Assembly (NCBI RefSeq): GCF_028858725.1
Contig: NC_084790.1
Coordinates: 84,090,506 to 84,154,505 of the forward strand
DNA from: Colius striatus
Taxonomy: Eukaryota; Chordata; Aves; Coliiformes; Coliidae
Length of the DNA: 64,000 nucleotides
Direction: 5' to 3'
The number at the start of each line of letters is the position of its first letter. Position 1 is the first letter of the stretch. The position numbers and the translations under genes were made by a program. The notes under the pieces were generated by a model. The model did no database searches and was not told the origin of the DNA. It saw nothing but the letters and a program-made list of their open reading frames with translations. Positions 51,011 to 62,328 of the stretch are shown in pieces.

Positions 51011-51060
51011 TCCACGGTGGAGATCATAGAATCATATGATTCTATGACCTCCACTGTGGA
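51011..51060. repeat. 50-bp near-perfect palindrome
   Basis: The two 25-base halves (TCCACGGTGGAGATCATAGA+ATCAT and ATGATTCTATGACCTCCACT+GTGGA) are reverse complements apart from two positions, with no spacer. The central 22 bases, CATAGAATCATATGATTCTATG, are perfect. The inner part (GATCATAGAATCAT) equals the 3' terminus of CR1, so the palindrome may come from two CR1 ends joined head to head or from a fold-back event. It could form a cruciform, or a hairpin in RNA. Confidence 0.9.
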
Positions 51061-51809
51061 TTCTTAAAATTAGGAGAGATTCATTTTACTCCAAGTATTG
51101 CTTCTTTGGTTTTTTTGCAGGAGGTGCTGACTCAACTTTTTGCTGTCTCTGATTTGCCATCTGTAAACTGAGAAAACAAATAACAGACAGTTAAGTTCGT
51201 GAATGCTACTCAGGCTGTTGGACACCAGTGGCCAAAGAGACGTGAGAAATTCTCACCTCTCCATTTGTTAGGGCTTTATCACTTGTGGTTGGTTCTTAAA
51301 TGGTCAATAAGCAAGACTTTGCCCTCATCTTTGAACACAGCCATTTGCTACTTGTCAGAGATCTCATTGCACACTGAGACAAGCCACATTCAATCACCTT
51401 GTGCCAACAGCAGGCTTGCTCTTAAAAAGAGATGGTCTGGGCTAACAACTCAACTAGACCCATTTATGTGATTTACAGTTGGATTATTGGGACATTTTTA
51501 CACATAACTGTCCTTCATAGAAAGCCCCTTTAAATAACCAAAATCATGGTGTAAAATGATGTCATGGACAACTTTAAAAAGTCAAAACAATATTGGCTAA
51601 GACAAGGGGGCAGGGGCAAACTATTTTAAAGCCTTCTGAAGCATTCACAGTAAAAACATATCGTTGAATGCCTCATGAATGCAACGTGGTAAATTTTCTT
51701 TCTCACCATCAATCAAAGAGGCTACTCAATTAGTTTTTCACATAGTGAGACAGGGAAATCCATCATTGTTCCATGTCAAGCAAAACTTCTGGGAGAGTTA
51801 CTAAGGCTG
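51061..51809. other. Non-coding stretch, no gene seen
   Basis: About 750 bases of unique sequence. A short CTGATTTGCCATCTGTAAAC segment near 51149 resembles the 3' part of a MIR SINE but is too short to call. Confidence 0.45.
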
Positions 51810-53548
51810 TGATTATAGAATCATAGGATCACAGAATGGTTTCAGCTGGCAGAGACCTTTAAGATCATCAGGTCCAGCCTTTGTCCCAGCGCTGTCAGTC
51901 ACTAGACCATTTCCCCAAGTGCAACATCCACCTGTCTCTGAAACCTCTCCAGGGATGGTCACTCCAGCACCTCCCTGGGCAGCTGTGCCAATGCCTGACA
52001 ACCCTTCAGTAAGGAAATTCCTCCTCACATCCAGCCTGAACCTGCCCTTGAGCAACATGAGGCCTTTTCCTCTTGTTCTATTGTTTGTTAATAGGGAGAA
52101 CAGACCTGACACTCACCTCACTATAACCTCCTTTCAGGCAGTTGTAGACAGAGATAAGGTCTCCCCCGAGCCTTCTTTTCTCCAGGCTAAACAGCCCCAG
52201 ATCCCTCAGCTGTTCCTCATATGAGACATGCTCCAAATCCTTTCCTGGCTTGGTAGCCCATCTCTGGATCCTCTCCAGAGAGCATCTCCAAGTCCTTCTT
52301 CTACAGAGGGGCCCAAAAGCGGACATGGTATTCGAGGTGTGGCCTCTTGCTGACAACACTGTTCCTAATCCAGGCCAGGATGCCCTTGGCCTTCTTGGTC
52401 ACCCAGGCATGCTGCTGGCTCGTCTTCAGCCACTGTCAGCCAACACTGCCAGGTAGCTTTTCCAGCCACTCCTCCCCAAGCCTGTGGCACTGCTGCGAGT
52501 TGTTGTGGCCCAAGTGCAGGATCCAGCCTTGTTGAAACTCATGGCATTGGCCTTGGCCCAACCATCCAGCCTATGTAGATCTCTCTGTAAAGCTTCCCTA
52601 CCCTCAGGCAGATTGACACTTCCACCTAGCTTAGTGTCATCTGCAAACTTACCAAGGGTGTACTCTATCTCCTCATCCAGATCATTAATAAAGATGTTAA
52701 CCAGGAGTGGCCCCAGCACTGAGCCCTGGGGGACACCCCTCGTGACCAGCTGACAACTGGATTTAATTCCATTGGACCCAGGTATCTCACCAGTTTTTCA
52801 CCCAGGGAAGTGTGTGCACATCCAAGCTAAGAACAGCCACTTTCTCTAAGAGAATGCTGTGGGAAACAGCATCAAATGCCTTACTAAAGTCAAGGTAGAC
52901 AACATGTACAGCCTTTCCTTCATCCAACAAGTGGGTCATCCTGTCATAGAAGGAGATCAGGTTTGTTAAACAGGACCTGCCCTTCACAAACCCATGCTGA
53001 CTGGGCCTCATCACCTGATTGGCCTGCATGTGCTGCATAATAGAACTTAGGATGATCTGCTCCATCAGCTTCCCGGGCACTGAAGTCAAACTGACAGACC
53101 TGTAACTTCCCAGATCATCCTTCCGTCCCTTCTTACATATGGGTGTTATACTGGCTGACTTCCAATCAGATGGGACCTCCCCAGCCAGCCAGGACTGCTG
53201 AGGAGTGATGGACAGTGTCTTGGTGAGCACCCCTGCCAGTTCCCTCAGCACTCTGGGATGTGCCCCATCTGGCCCCATAGATTTGTGCACATCAGTGTGG
53301 AGCAGCAGGTCACTGATCATCTCCTCCTGAATTGTAGGGGGAACATTTTGCTCCTCGCCCCTGTCTCTTGGCCTGAGGGGCTGACCTTCCCCAGTAGAAA
53401 TGCTGCTATTACTAAAGTCTGAGGCAAAGAAGGCACTAAGCACCTCAGCCTTATCCTTGTCTTTTAATACCAAGTTTCCTTCTGGACCTAACAGGGGATG
53501 GAGGCTCTCTCTGCTCTTTCTTTTGTTGTTAATGTATTTATAGGAACA
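51810..53548 (-). mobile_element. CR1 LINE, ~1.74 kb, longest copy
   Basis: A minus-strand CR1 from the linker before the reverse transcriptase to a 3' end reading CTGTGATCCTATGATTCTATAA. The subfamily differs from the others in the window (TTCAGCTGGCAGAGACCTTTAAGATCATCAGG on the plus strand). It is 5'-truncated and has lost ORF1 and the endonuclease. Its left part shows CCTATAAATACATTAACAACAAAAG, encoding the KYINNKR-like start of the linker. The other half of its polymerase is described separately. Confidence 0.94.
52426..53473 (-). pseudogene. CR1 ORF2 reverse transcriptase remnant
   Basis: The first frame (53473 down to 52787, 228 codons) contains [86 protein letters not shown] and motif A (VYLDFSKAFDAVSHS). 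After a frame change the second piece (52719-52426) carries [20 protein letters not shown] and an intact-looking catalytic motif C, FADDTKL, near 52633-52650. Unlike the copy at 36178, both catalytic aspartates remain. The frame break and the lost 5' half still make it a pseudogene. Confidence 0.9.
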
Positions 53549-56414
53549 CAGAGACGCATATAAAACAACAAAAAATCCATTCTCAGTACACAGTACTTCA
53601 TGAAATACCCATAAGAGGAAGTCAAGAACGCCATTAAAAGGAGCACATATCCTTTATTTATCATCCACCACCACATGTTCATGGAAACACTGGAAGAGCA
53701 TGGTGTTACAGGCTCAAGTATGTTATTTTATCACCTGATGGCATTTGCATTGAGCAGCAAAGATGGAAAATTACTTGCAAAATTATCAGCACCTCAGCAC
53801 TTCTCGAGGGAAATGAAGTGCTTAGGAACACGGATGTTGCCAAGATTAACTTCCACTGCCTGAAAGGCATTTGCCTGCCTGACCTTACCGCAGCACACAA
53901 TTTTATCAAGTGCTGCTAAGCAAACAGGCAGAGAGATGGAAACACTCCTGTGAAGCTCCAGGCATCAGCTCAGCATTTCATTCACCTCGTCTGGGAAAAG
54001 GATGAACTTCATTTTCCAAGAACTGGCTCTAAGTTCAGCAAGGCAGAAAGGCTGCTAAATGTCATGGTGACACAGCTGTGGCTGTTAGTACATCTGTCAA
54101 GATGTATTCCTTGCAAAAATAAACTGAAGGTGCCCTGTGAAAGGAAAACAGTGGATTTTAGCTCTTATTGTTTCTAAAGATGCAGAGAAGGCCAGAGAAA
54201 TCTTGGTTTTGCTCATTAATTTTGTCATGCTCTATCAGACCAGTTCAACCTGGCCTGGAAGCAAACCTTGCATCTGGGAGACTTTTCATATACCAATGTG
54301 TCTGTAAGTCTCAAAAGGCAGCAGTGAATCCCAGGAATGGGGATGGAGAGGTCCAAAGATCCTTTTCCTTCCAAGGGAGGACCAACCACCCCAGCAAGAG
54401 GAAAGGACCTCTCTGTAACACAATCTGTGACCCACCCATGACAGATAATTCAGTGACTCTTCAGGAGAGCATTTCCAGTGCCAAACCCTTCCTACCTTTC
54501 TGATAAGTCCCTGCAAGGCATCGCCAGAGGACGTGGTGTTGCAGGCAAGTGAGAGAACAAAGATGTCCCCATCATCCCCGGGGTGGTGGATGTGAGCAGA
54601 GAGGGTTGAGCACCCAGAGGTGGGAGGATATCAGTGCCAAGGTGTTTTTCCACACCTCTGGGCAGAAAAGAGAAGGCCAGGGGTACTGGATCTCCAATCT
54701 GACCTCCACGAGTTGCAAGGAAATACAAAACAAAGCTCTTGCTGATGAGGTGAAATGTCTGCCCATTGATTTTGCAGCTTTGTGAAAGGATTTCCGACAC
54801 ATCTGAGAGAGACAAAGACTCTGTACAGAGAGAAACTGTGGGCTTAGGTGATAAGGGTAATTTGAGTGTGTTGGAGGATGTGTACATCACTCTTTCAGAA
54901 GCAGAGTAGCAAAAGGAGTGTTTTGTTAATGATTTCAGAGTTCTCTTTTGCATATCTGTCTTTCTGCCTCCAGATGTCAGGGCTGTCACAGTGCCCAACA
55001 GACACTACCGAGACTCTCCCTCAGCACTTCTGTTGATTCAGTGGTAGGATCTGAGGTCTGCATTTCTGTCTCTGAGGTCTACATTGCCTCAGTTTTTTAC
55101 ACCCCACCTCCAATGAAATAGTCACGCTCCCACCTCTTGGTTAAGACCTGAACTCGCTAACTCAATAGTTTTCAGGTGCAGAGGAAAAGCGTGAGTTTTT
55201 ACACATGGGAAGCTTTGACACTGACATCCTCCTAACTGGGGTTTCTCCTCCCCCTGACCCACGGCAGCAGCTGTACACACATGATGGAATATGTTCCCTC
55301 TCTGTGATGAACAAGGTCTCTTTTATGGATTTAAATGGTTCATTTCTCTCATCAGATCCAATGGGAGGGCTTTAGGGATGACTGAAGCCTCAGAGCAAGA
55401 AAACAACAAAGTGATAAAAACTACCTGACTGGTAGCATTCATTGCCCCAGGAGCAGATCCCGGTGGAAGGTGCTCAGCACAGCTCTAGAACTGACTGGAA
55501 AAAAGAAGATAATTGGAGATTCATTAGCTTTTATTCCAAGAGGTGATGGCTGTGCTGGGAGAAGGTTCAGTATCTGCCCTGGCTCCACCTAGCACGTCCC
55601 ACAAGCTGTAGACATCTTGCTGGGTGCTCTGGGAGAAAGGAGATGTTCCCAAAAGCAAAAAGGAATCACTCTGTCACACACAAGAGTGGAGGTAAAATCT
55701 GACACTCGGTACCACATAGCACTGCTGAGGCCAAACATACTACCTGGCAGTACGAGTCTGAGGGAATTCCAGCGGACGGGCCATTTATTACTCTCCTTAT
55801 TTCTTCTGCTCTTTCCCTAAGTATCCACTCCTGGGCAGTGTGAGAGACAGACTGTGGTGAAACATCTCGGTAAATCACCACGGTTTTTTATTGAGACTCT
55901 CTCAGAGGAAAGGCTGCAAATGCCACTGAGGAAAATGACGGATGCAGCAGTCGTTAGGAAATGAGCCATTCTTTGATTGCTTGCTTAGCTGAGCAATTTG
56001 AGGTGGAATAGACAGCAATTATACCATCCAGTGTCAATTTGTCTATTCATTTTTGCTTCTCCACATGTTTCCTCATCTTGATTGAATAATCACTAACAAT
56101 AATCACAAGCAGCTGGGGGAAGGAAGTACATCCATCAGTTTTGTCAGCAAGAATGAGAACTGATTTCTCCAGCATTCACCACAGCTCTGCATCTTTGAGG
56201 TCATTTACATTTTCCTTCTACCAGCGCTAATATCAAGACCATGTTATTTCTGTTACCCACTCCTATTTCAGTGTATAATCTAGGAACAAAAAAAAATGCC
56301 ACAGGAAAACACCCAATTTAAAGAGAAAATGTGGTTGTTTCATCTGCCACTCTACACTCCTACAAATATTTCTATGTTTGGTTTTTAATTGCCCTGGTAC
56401 TGAAAATATTGATG
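53549..56414. other. Non-coding stretch, no gene seen
   Basis: About 2.9 kb of unique sequence. A minus-strand open frame at 54492-54998 (168 codons) is the longest non-repeat frame here besides the lysine-rich exon. It has no domain I recognise, no clear splice signals and overlapping open frames on the other strand, so I leave it uncalled. Confidence 0.45.
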
Positions 56415-56792
56415 GAAATTTTAGTCTAGAAAAGAGGAAACTGAGGAGGGATCTTATTAATATTTACCAACATCTAAAGGGTGGGTGTCAGGAGGTTGGA
56501 GCAGTATTTTTTTCTATGGTATCGAGCAACAGGACAAGGGGTGATGGGATGAAGCTGGAACACAAAAAGTCCCATTTAAACACAAGAAAAAACTCTTTCA
56601 CTGTGAGGTGAGGGAGCCCTGGCCCAGGCTGCCCAGAGGGGTTGTGGAGTCTCCTTCCTTGGAGGTCTTCAAGACCCACCTGGATATGTTCCTATGCGAC
56701 CTCATCTAGGTGACCCTGCTCCTGCAGGGGGGTTGGACTAGATGATCTCTAAAGGTCCCTTCCAACCCCTACCATTCTGTGATTCTATGATA
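56415..56792 (+). mobile_element. CR1 LINE, 3' fragment, young-looking
   Basis: A plus-strand CR1 tail from TTAGTCTAGAAAAGAGGAAACTGAGGAGGGATCTTATTAA through GGGTGGGTGTCAGGAGGTTGG to ACCATTCTGTGATTCTATGATA. It matches the copies at 36178-37580 and 23953-24640 closely, with few indels. It is 5'-truncated in the ORF2 end. Confidence 0.93.
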
Positions 56793-57034
56793 CGTAACAT
56801 AGACCAGACCCAAGGACCCTGAGTTTATGTGAAGGGTGAGGTCAGTAAGAGACAGAACTGTTAGGAAGGTATGAGCAGGCAAAGCCCAGGAATAACAGGA
56901 TTTTCAAAGCTTGTCTGCATACAGTTTGCTGCTTCTAGCAGTAACTTACCTGCCTTACTGTGCCCATACATACATTGTAGGCTACAACCCAGAATGTAAC
57001 ACTGAATGTCTGATGATAAATTCTCAACTTATAT

Positions 57035-57280
57035 CACCACAGAATCATTTTGGTTTGAAAAGATTTTTAAGGTCATGGAGTCCCAGCCCTCCCCTCACCC
57101 TGCCAAGCCCAGCACTAACCCATGGCCCTCAGCACCTCAACTCCATGGCTTTGCAATAGCTCCAGGGATGGGGACTCCATCTCCCTGGGCAGCCTGGGAC
57201 AAGGGTTGACAACCCTGTGAAGGAAAAAGTTCTTCCTCACCACCAATCTAAACCTCTCCTGGTGCAACTTCAGGCCATTT
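57035..57280 (-). mobile_element. CR1 LINE, older subfamily, 3' fragment
   Basis: A minus-strand CR1 of the 46579/22536 group. It has ACCACAGAATCATTTTGGTTTGAAAAG at its 3' terminus and the shared CCATGGCTTTGCAATAGCTC, then GTTCTTCCTCACCACCAATCTAAACC and CCTGGTGCAACTTCAGGCC before truncation into an AT-rich flank. Confidence 0.92.
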
Positions 57281-57470
57281 ATATATACTTCTACACATCT
57301 ACATACATATATCATGTAATTCTACAGTGCTACTCTCTAGTTATACGAATCAGTTTCTACCAGCTGGGCTTCCAGCTCTCTCTTCAGGGACACAGAACAA
57401 TAGAAAACACAAAAATGAGTCTGAAGGCGCAAAAAGTGGCCCAAAGTTTTGCCTTTCCCATAAAACTGTT
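57281..57470. other. Spacer before a possible gene 3' end
   Basis: AT-rich unique sequence between the last CR1 and the possible poly(A) signal. On the minus strand it contains TTTTTGTGTTTTCTATTG near 57395-57415, the type of U/GU-rich sequence found downstream of cleavage sites. Confidence 0.4.
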
Positions 57471-57477
57471 AAAGTGG

Positions 57478-57483
57478 TTTATT
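57478..57483 (-). terminator. Possible poly(A) signal AATAAA
   Basis: TTTATT on the plus strand gives a canonical AATAAA on the minus strand, with a U/GU-rich stretch 60-90 bases further downstream. The sequence on the gene-body side has a UTR-like composition without CR1. AATAAA is common by chance, so this is a weak call. Confidence 0.3.
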
Positions 57484-59510
57484 CAATAGAATGAAATAAT
57501 CTTTCAAACACAGTGACACAGACCAAAAAAAATACCCTGATTACTGTTTTAGTTATGGCTTACATCAATTGATAGGCTTCTATTACAACCATAATACAGC
57601 TACAGAAACAGTAAGCAAAAATTACAGGGTGACAGGTTGGGAAAAGAAGGGTGAGTCAACGGACACGATGGATTAACAACAGCGTGACACCACCATGACC
57701 CTGCCCGGAGTTCTCTACCCCCACCGTCACCACCTCACAGAAATAACAAACATGAAACAAGCTTTGTTGTTGTCATAGCCCAAGCTCCCTTAACGTGAAG
57801 ACACATAGTTTTTCTCCAGTATTACCAAAGCATCTGTTTCCCACCACGTGAACACAGGGGATGTGTTCAACCAGCAGCAGCTCTTTGATACAGTTTACAT
57901 GGGCTGAAGGCAGAGGTTTGATCAGGGACCTCCCAGCTGACAATAAGGAGGACCCAGAAACGAAGCAACAATCACCATGTCCCATCCCAGAAAGAGCAGG
58001 TACAGGCAGTTTTCCTTGTTTCTAAGGCTCTAGTGTCCACTTAAATGTGTATCACTTGGCCAAAACGAGGTTAACAAACAGGGATTAAGTCAATTCTGCT
58101 TGCTGCCTCCTGCCATATGGAGTACTGGAGATACTTCAGTGTCTTGGTCCATCACAGAGTTTCAGGCAGAACAAACATTTTAAGAACCAGCCAACAGAGC
58201 ATCTGATTTTGCTAGCTTGTCACCATTTCACACGTTAACACATTTCACAGTGATTCACACACTTAAAAATGGACATCAACTCACCCAAAGTTCAAACACC
58301 AAGAACATTTATGGCTTCTAAAGGGAAAACCAGACAGGGTGGTAACATATTTACAGCTTTCAATCCTTGAAGCACTGAGGCAGATTTCCAAGTTTCCCAC
58401 GGTGGCCCAGACCCTCGTTTCTCACATTTCTCAGATGCTCAGGGCTTCAGCAGCACTGGGGTGTTCACAGCCTGGGGCTCAAGCTCTCTTACTCCAACAC
58501 TTATCATACATTTGGATTTCCCTTGCATTTGTTTTAAAAAGCACTTAAGTACAATTGCTTGTAGATTTCAAACACCACACAGACAACACAGGGATGCCCA
58601 GCAGCCTCATCCACATTAGACAGGACAATAGTAAGACATAAAATAGTCTGGGAGAGGTTTTTTTTGGGAGATACAGGTTATTGGCTTGATTCACAAGCAC
58701 TTGACCTGTTGGGATTTTTTTTCCTATTGAGGCCAAACAGGAATGTTGTGCTGGCTTCAAAGGGAAATGGGTTGAATCCTGCCTTGAACACCTACGACTG
58801 AGGGATTCCATGCTGCTATTTTAAAGCAAGCAGAAAAGAACTCTTTTCTGGAGGCGTGAGGTTCGCGTACACAGGGTCAGGTACAGAGGGTTCAGCAGTA
58901 ACCTCACACGGTGGGTCACACAACCACGATGAAATGCTTTGCATAGATGAGTTTGAAAAGATGAAAAGTGTCGTGATCTGGAAGGCAGAGTGGCAGTCAC
59001 AATGTTTCTGCTTCCAGGTAACTTTGTTCTTTACTCACACCGTTAAAAACACAGTATTGCTACTGCACCTTGTCCACAATGCTTTAGAAAAACGTATCTG
59101 AAACCAAGTGAGTAAGAAACAAGAGGCTGCTCTTCCTGCCCACGATCAGGACCTGCTTCTGGAGGTTTGCTCTGAAGTACAATGAACTTCCCACAGACTT
59201 TGCTGGATTTCAGAAAAGGCCCTAAGCATAAATACTGACTCCTTTATCCCTAAAACCTCAGGTCCTTCCAGAACTTCCCAGGGAATCTAGTCCTTAGGGA
59301 TTGCCAAGTGCCTCTGTGTCTTCCATTCTCACTGCCCCAGCTTGTGCTCTCTACAATCAGAGCTTTGCTGTCAAACCTCCAGACCTCAGAAGATTAAAAC
59401 GGACAGATTCCCTCAGTGGTTCATCCACCTCAGTTCCCCTCCCCATGTAAACAAGAGACTGCTCCTCCCTGCCATGGAAAGCCGAGCATGGGCACTCGGC
59501 TCAGAGCTTT

Positions 59511-59548
59511 GTCACAACCACTTGCATTTGTCACAACCACTTGCATTC
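59511..59548. repeat. 19-bp tandem duplication
   Basis: The unit GTCACAACCACTTGCATTT is present twice head to tail, the second copy differing only at the last base. It is a recent small duplication with no obvious function. Confidence 0.9.
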
Positions 59549-62308
59549 AGGGCTGATTCGCTGAACCCCCACGGAGTGGACTGTTTTAGAGACAACTCCC
59601 TTCCATTTACTACATCCAACCATCTCAAGTGATTACCTTTAACTTATCAATTCAATCTGCATGGGGAAAGTTTTTGTCAGGGATCAGGGGAGCTACTCTT
59701 GAGCACAGCAAGCTGTGAAGCTTTATCATTTCTGTTGTGTTACTGCGCAGTGTCAAATGCTTTGGATCAGAGCTGTGGCTATAATCTCCTGTACCCGCTT
59801 TACATCTCTTTTCCAGGCCACCACAGACCTCCTCACCACGGTGTGCCCCTGCCTGAAGTTACAGCGGGAGGAGCTGCCATGGCATGGCTCTCCCTTTGCA
59901 ACTCATGAGCTGGCTTTGACAGCTGTCAGCACAGGAAACATGCTAAACTGTTTTAATGGCCCTATGACCAGTTAATCCACTCTGTCCAACAGCAAAGCTG
60001 GATTTCAGAAATCAGAAGCAAGCAGCTAAACCATTTCAACTAAATACTTCCTCCCCTTCGATGAAAGTGATGGCAGATCCATAAGCCTCCCCTGTTGACC
60101 TGACAATAAAGGAGAAGCAGTCCTAGTTATGTTCTTTCCCTACTGAATTTGCACTGCCAGTATATGCAGATCTCAGGAACTTCTTAAGTGATTCTCCTAA
60201 ATACTATGAGGAGTTGGGTATTAAACCACAACAATTTTCTCTGTTTCTATCTCAGACTTCATATCTTCAGCAAGAGAGCTGGGATTACAGCTCAAGCTCA
60301 GGATGTGGTACCAGATAGCTCACAGCAGTTCCTCTTGGGCAGATCAGACTTTTGTATTGGGAGATTTCTCTGGAACCTGCAGCATTTTCTGTGGGAAAGC
60401 ACAATGTCACATTTGTCATAACAGCATGCAGCAAACACATCCAGCGTCCTGACAGTCATTTCTTATCACTCGGGTAACTCATCATTCAAAGAAGGTTAAG
60501 ATTGCAGTTAAGATCAAGAGGAGAGAAAACAGCCTCAAACACAGACTTCAATTCTTGAAGCATGGCAGAAAACAAGGAAGGTCTTTCTGCAACAGCCCTT
60601 CTTTTTGTCCATTTAAGCAGGACAGGCAGAAGCTCAGGCTGGCCAGTGCTGGCTCACCCACCACACAGTGACATTGCACAGGTACCTTTGTGTAACTAAC
60701 AAACTCCTGGGCAGTATTTATTTGCCACCCATGGAGAACAGAGCAGCAGGAAGGGTCCATCCCCAGACCTTGCTCCTGCAAGTTGCCACCACAACCATTT
60801 CGGCTCCAGCCTCGGCCCCACAGGTGCTGCAGGACAGCAGCAGGAACCTGATTTTCTAGTGCCCAGTGCAAGGTAAGGAGGCCAAAAGATATCTGAAAGC
60901 TTCTGCATTTGGCATTTTTGACAAATGCCACCATTTTTCAATCATTTATCTGAGCAACACCTGAAAAATGAGTCTTAAAGTAAACACATTGCAACATGCA
61001 TTTCGTCTCAAGGACTATTTTATATGTATTTCTTTTAAGTATCTTTCTGGCTTGCAAATCACTCCTTATATCTAACTATACACCTATGTACACCTTCACA
61101 GACATGCCTGGGCCTGTTTTTGCAGTCCCTACACAAATAAAATACCCATCCTTTTGAATGGGAACTCTTTTTCTGATAAATGTGGCAAGACTGGGCCTTT
61201 GGTGCATATGTGAGAGTATCCTGCACACACATTTTAAAATCACTAAAAAAATATAGTAGCTCTAGATCTATAACCTGAACACAATGAAATCTGAACACAG
61301 TGAAGCTGCACCCACTACCGTATAGCTTGGGTGAATTTACATTGCTCATTTATATGAAGCAAAGGAAAGCGAACATCTGTGACTCTCTAATTACAGGTTA
61401 ACTGTAACTGCTTTTTGCTTATCTTTCTGTCCGTCCAAAAAAGTCCAGAATGATTTTTGCAACTAAAAAAGAGGGATTTTCACCACTTCTGTCCAACACA
61501 GGGATCTTTCTCGAGTGCTGTCCCATCTTTTTTGAAGTATCTCTCGCCTCACACCAGGCTCCTTTTGGTTGCTTCTGTTCACTTCAATCACCATAGCAAA
61601 GAAAAATCCCTTACCAAAGAAGGAAACCTTAGCAAAGCAGCAGCAGCAAAGCAATACTGAAGTCACTACTAGTTCCATACTCAGGCAGAAAAAACGAGCT
61701 AAGGCTCTAGGTACTGGCTTCAGCGTCATTCCCCTTATCATAAAGCTTAATGCACAGCAAGATGGCCAACCCATGGGGGTCACATTGCTCTCTAAATAGC
61801 ACTTTCATTGCAGCACTTCATTATCAAAGCCCTTTGCACATAAATTTACAAAACACAGCAAAGACAAAGACCTCTTTTGCATATTAAATCAAGGAAACCA
61901 TTTCATCTACAAGTCCATTCTTAGTGTGCCTGGTTGACAGACAGTTGACACAAGGTGGTGCTCACTAAAACACATAACTCCAACACCAAAAGCACTACCA
62001 CAAAGATACACAGTGGTTAAGCGCAGGTCCTTCACCTACCCTGGGCTCCTATGTCTCAAGTGAGCTCTGAGACCTTTATCAAAGATAAGTGTTGCTTTTA
62101 AAGTAATCAGACCTCCGGAGTCCAGCTTATAGCGAAGGAAATACACTCTCTGTCCAGGTCACTGCTAGTCAGTAGGGACTTGAGATGGTGGCCATCATGC
62201 TTCACTTTCTTTTCCATCATTTTATCTGTAGCATGAACAACTTCCACAGCTCTCAGCATAGCCCAGGGGCTTTTAAAAGCAGCTTTGTGCACTCATGCAT
62301 TACACAAT

Positions 62309-62328
62309 CCCCACCCCCCACCCCCCAA
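62309..62328. repeat. C-rich tract, G4-capable on minus strand
   Basis: The plus strand has cytosine runs of about 4, 6 and 6 separated by single A. The minus strand therefore has GGGGGGTGGGGGGTGGGG, which offers four or more G-triplets with short loops and could form a G-quadruplex. Confidence 0.8.

Noticed and set aside
54492..54998. 168-codon minus-strand open frame
   Set aside because: No domain recognised, no splice signals or promoter, and overlapping open frames on the plus strand; likely chance.
62107..62292. Minus-strand 61-codon frame (KMMEKKVKHDGHH region)
   Set aside because: Short, starts at a non-ATG codon, no splice signals; may simply be UTR sequence.
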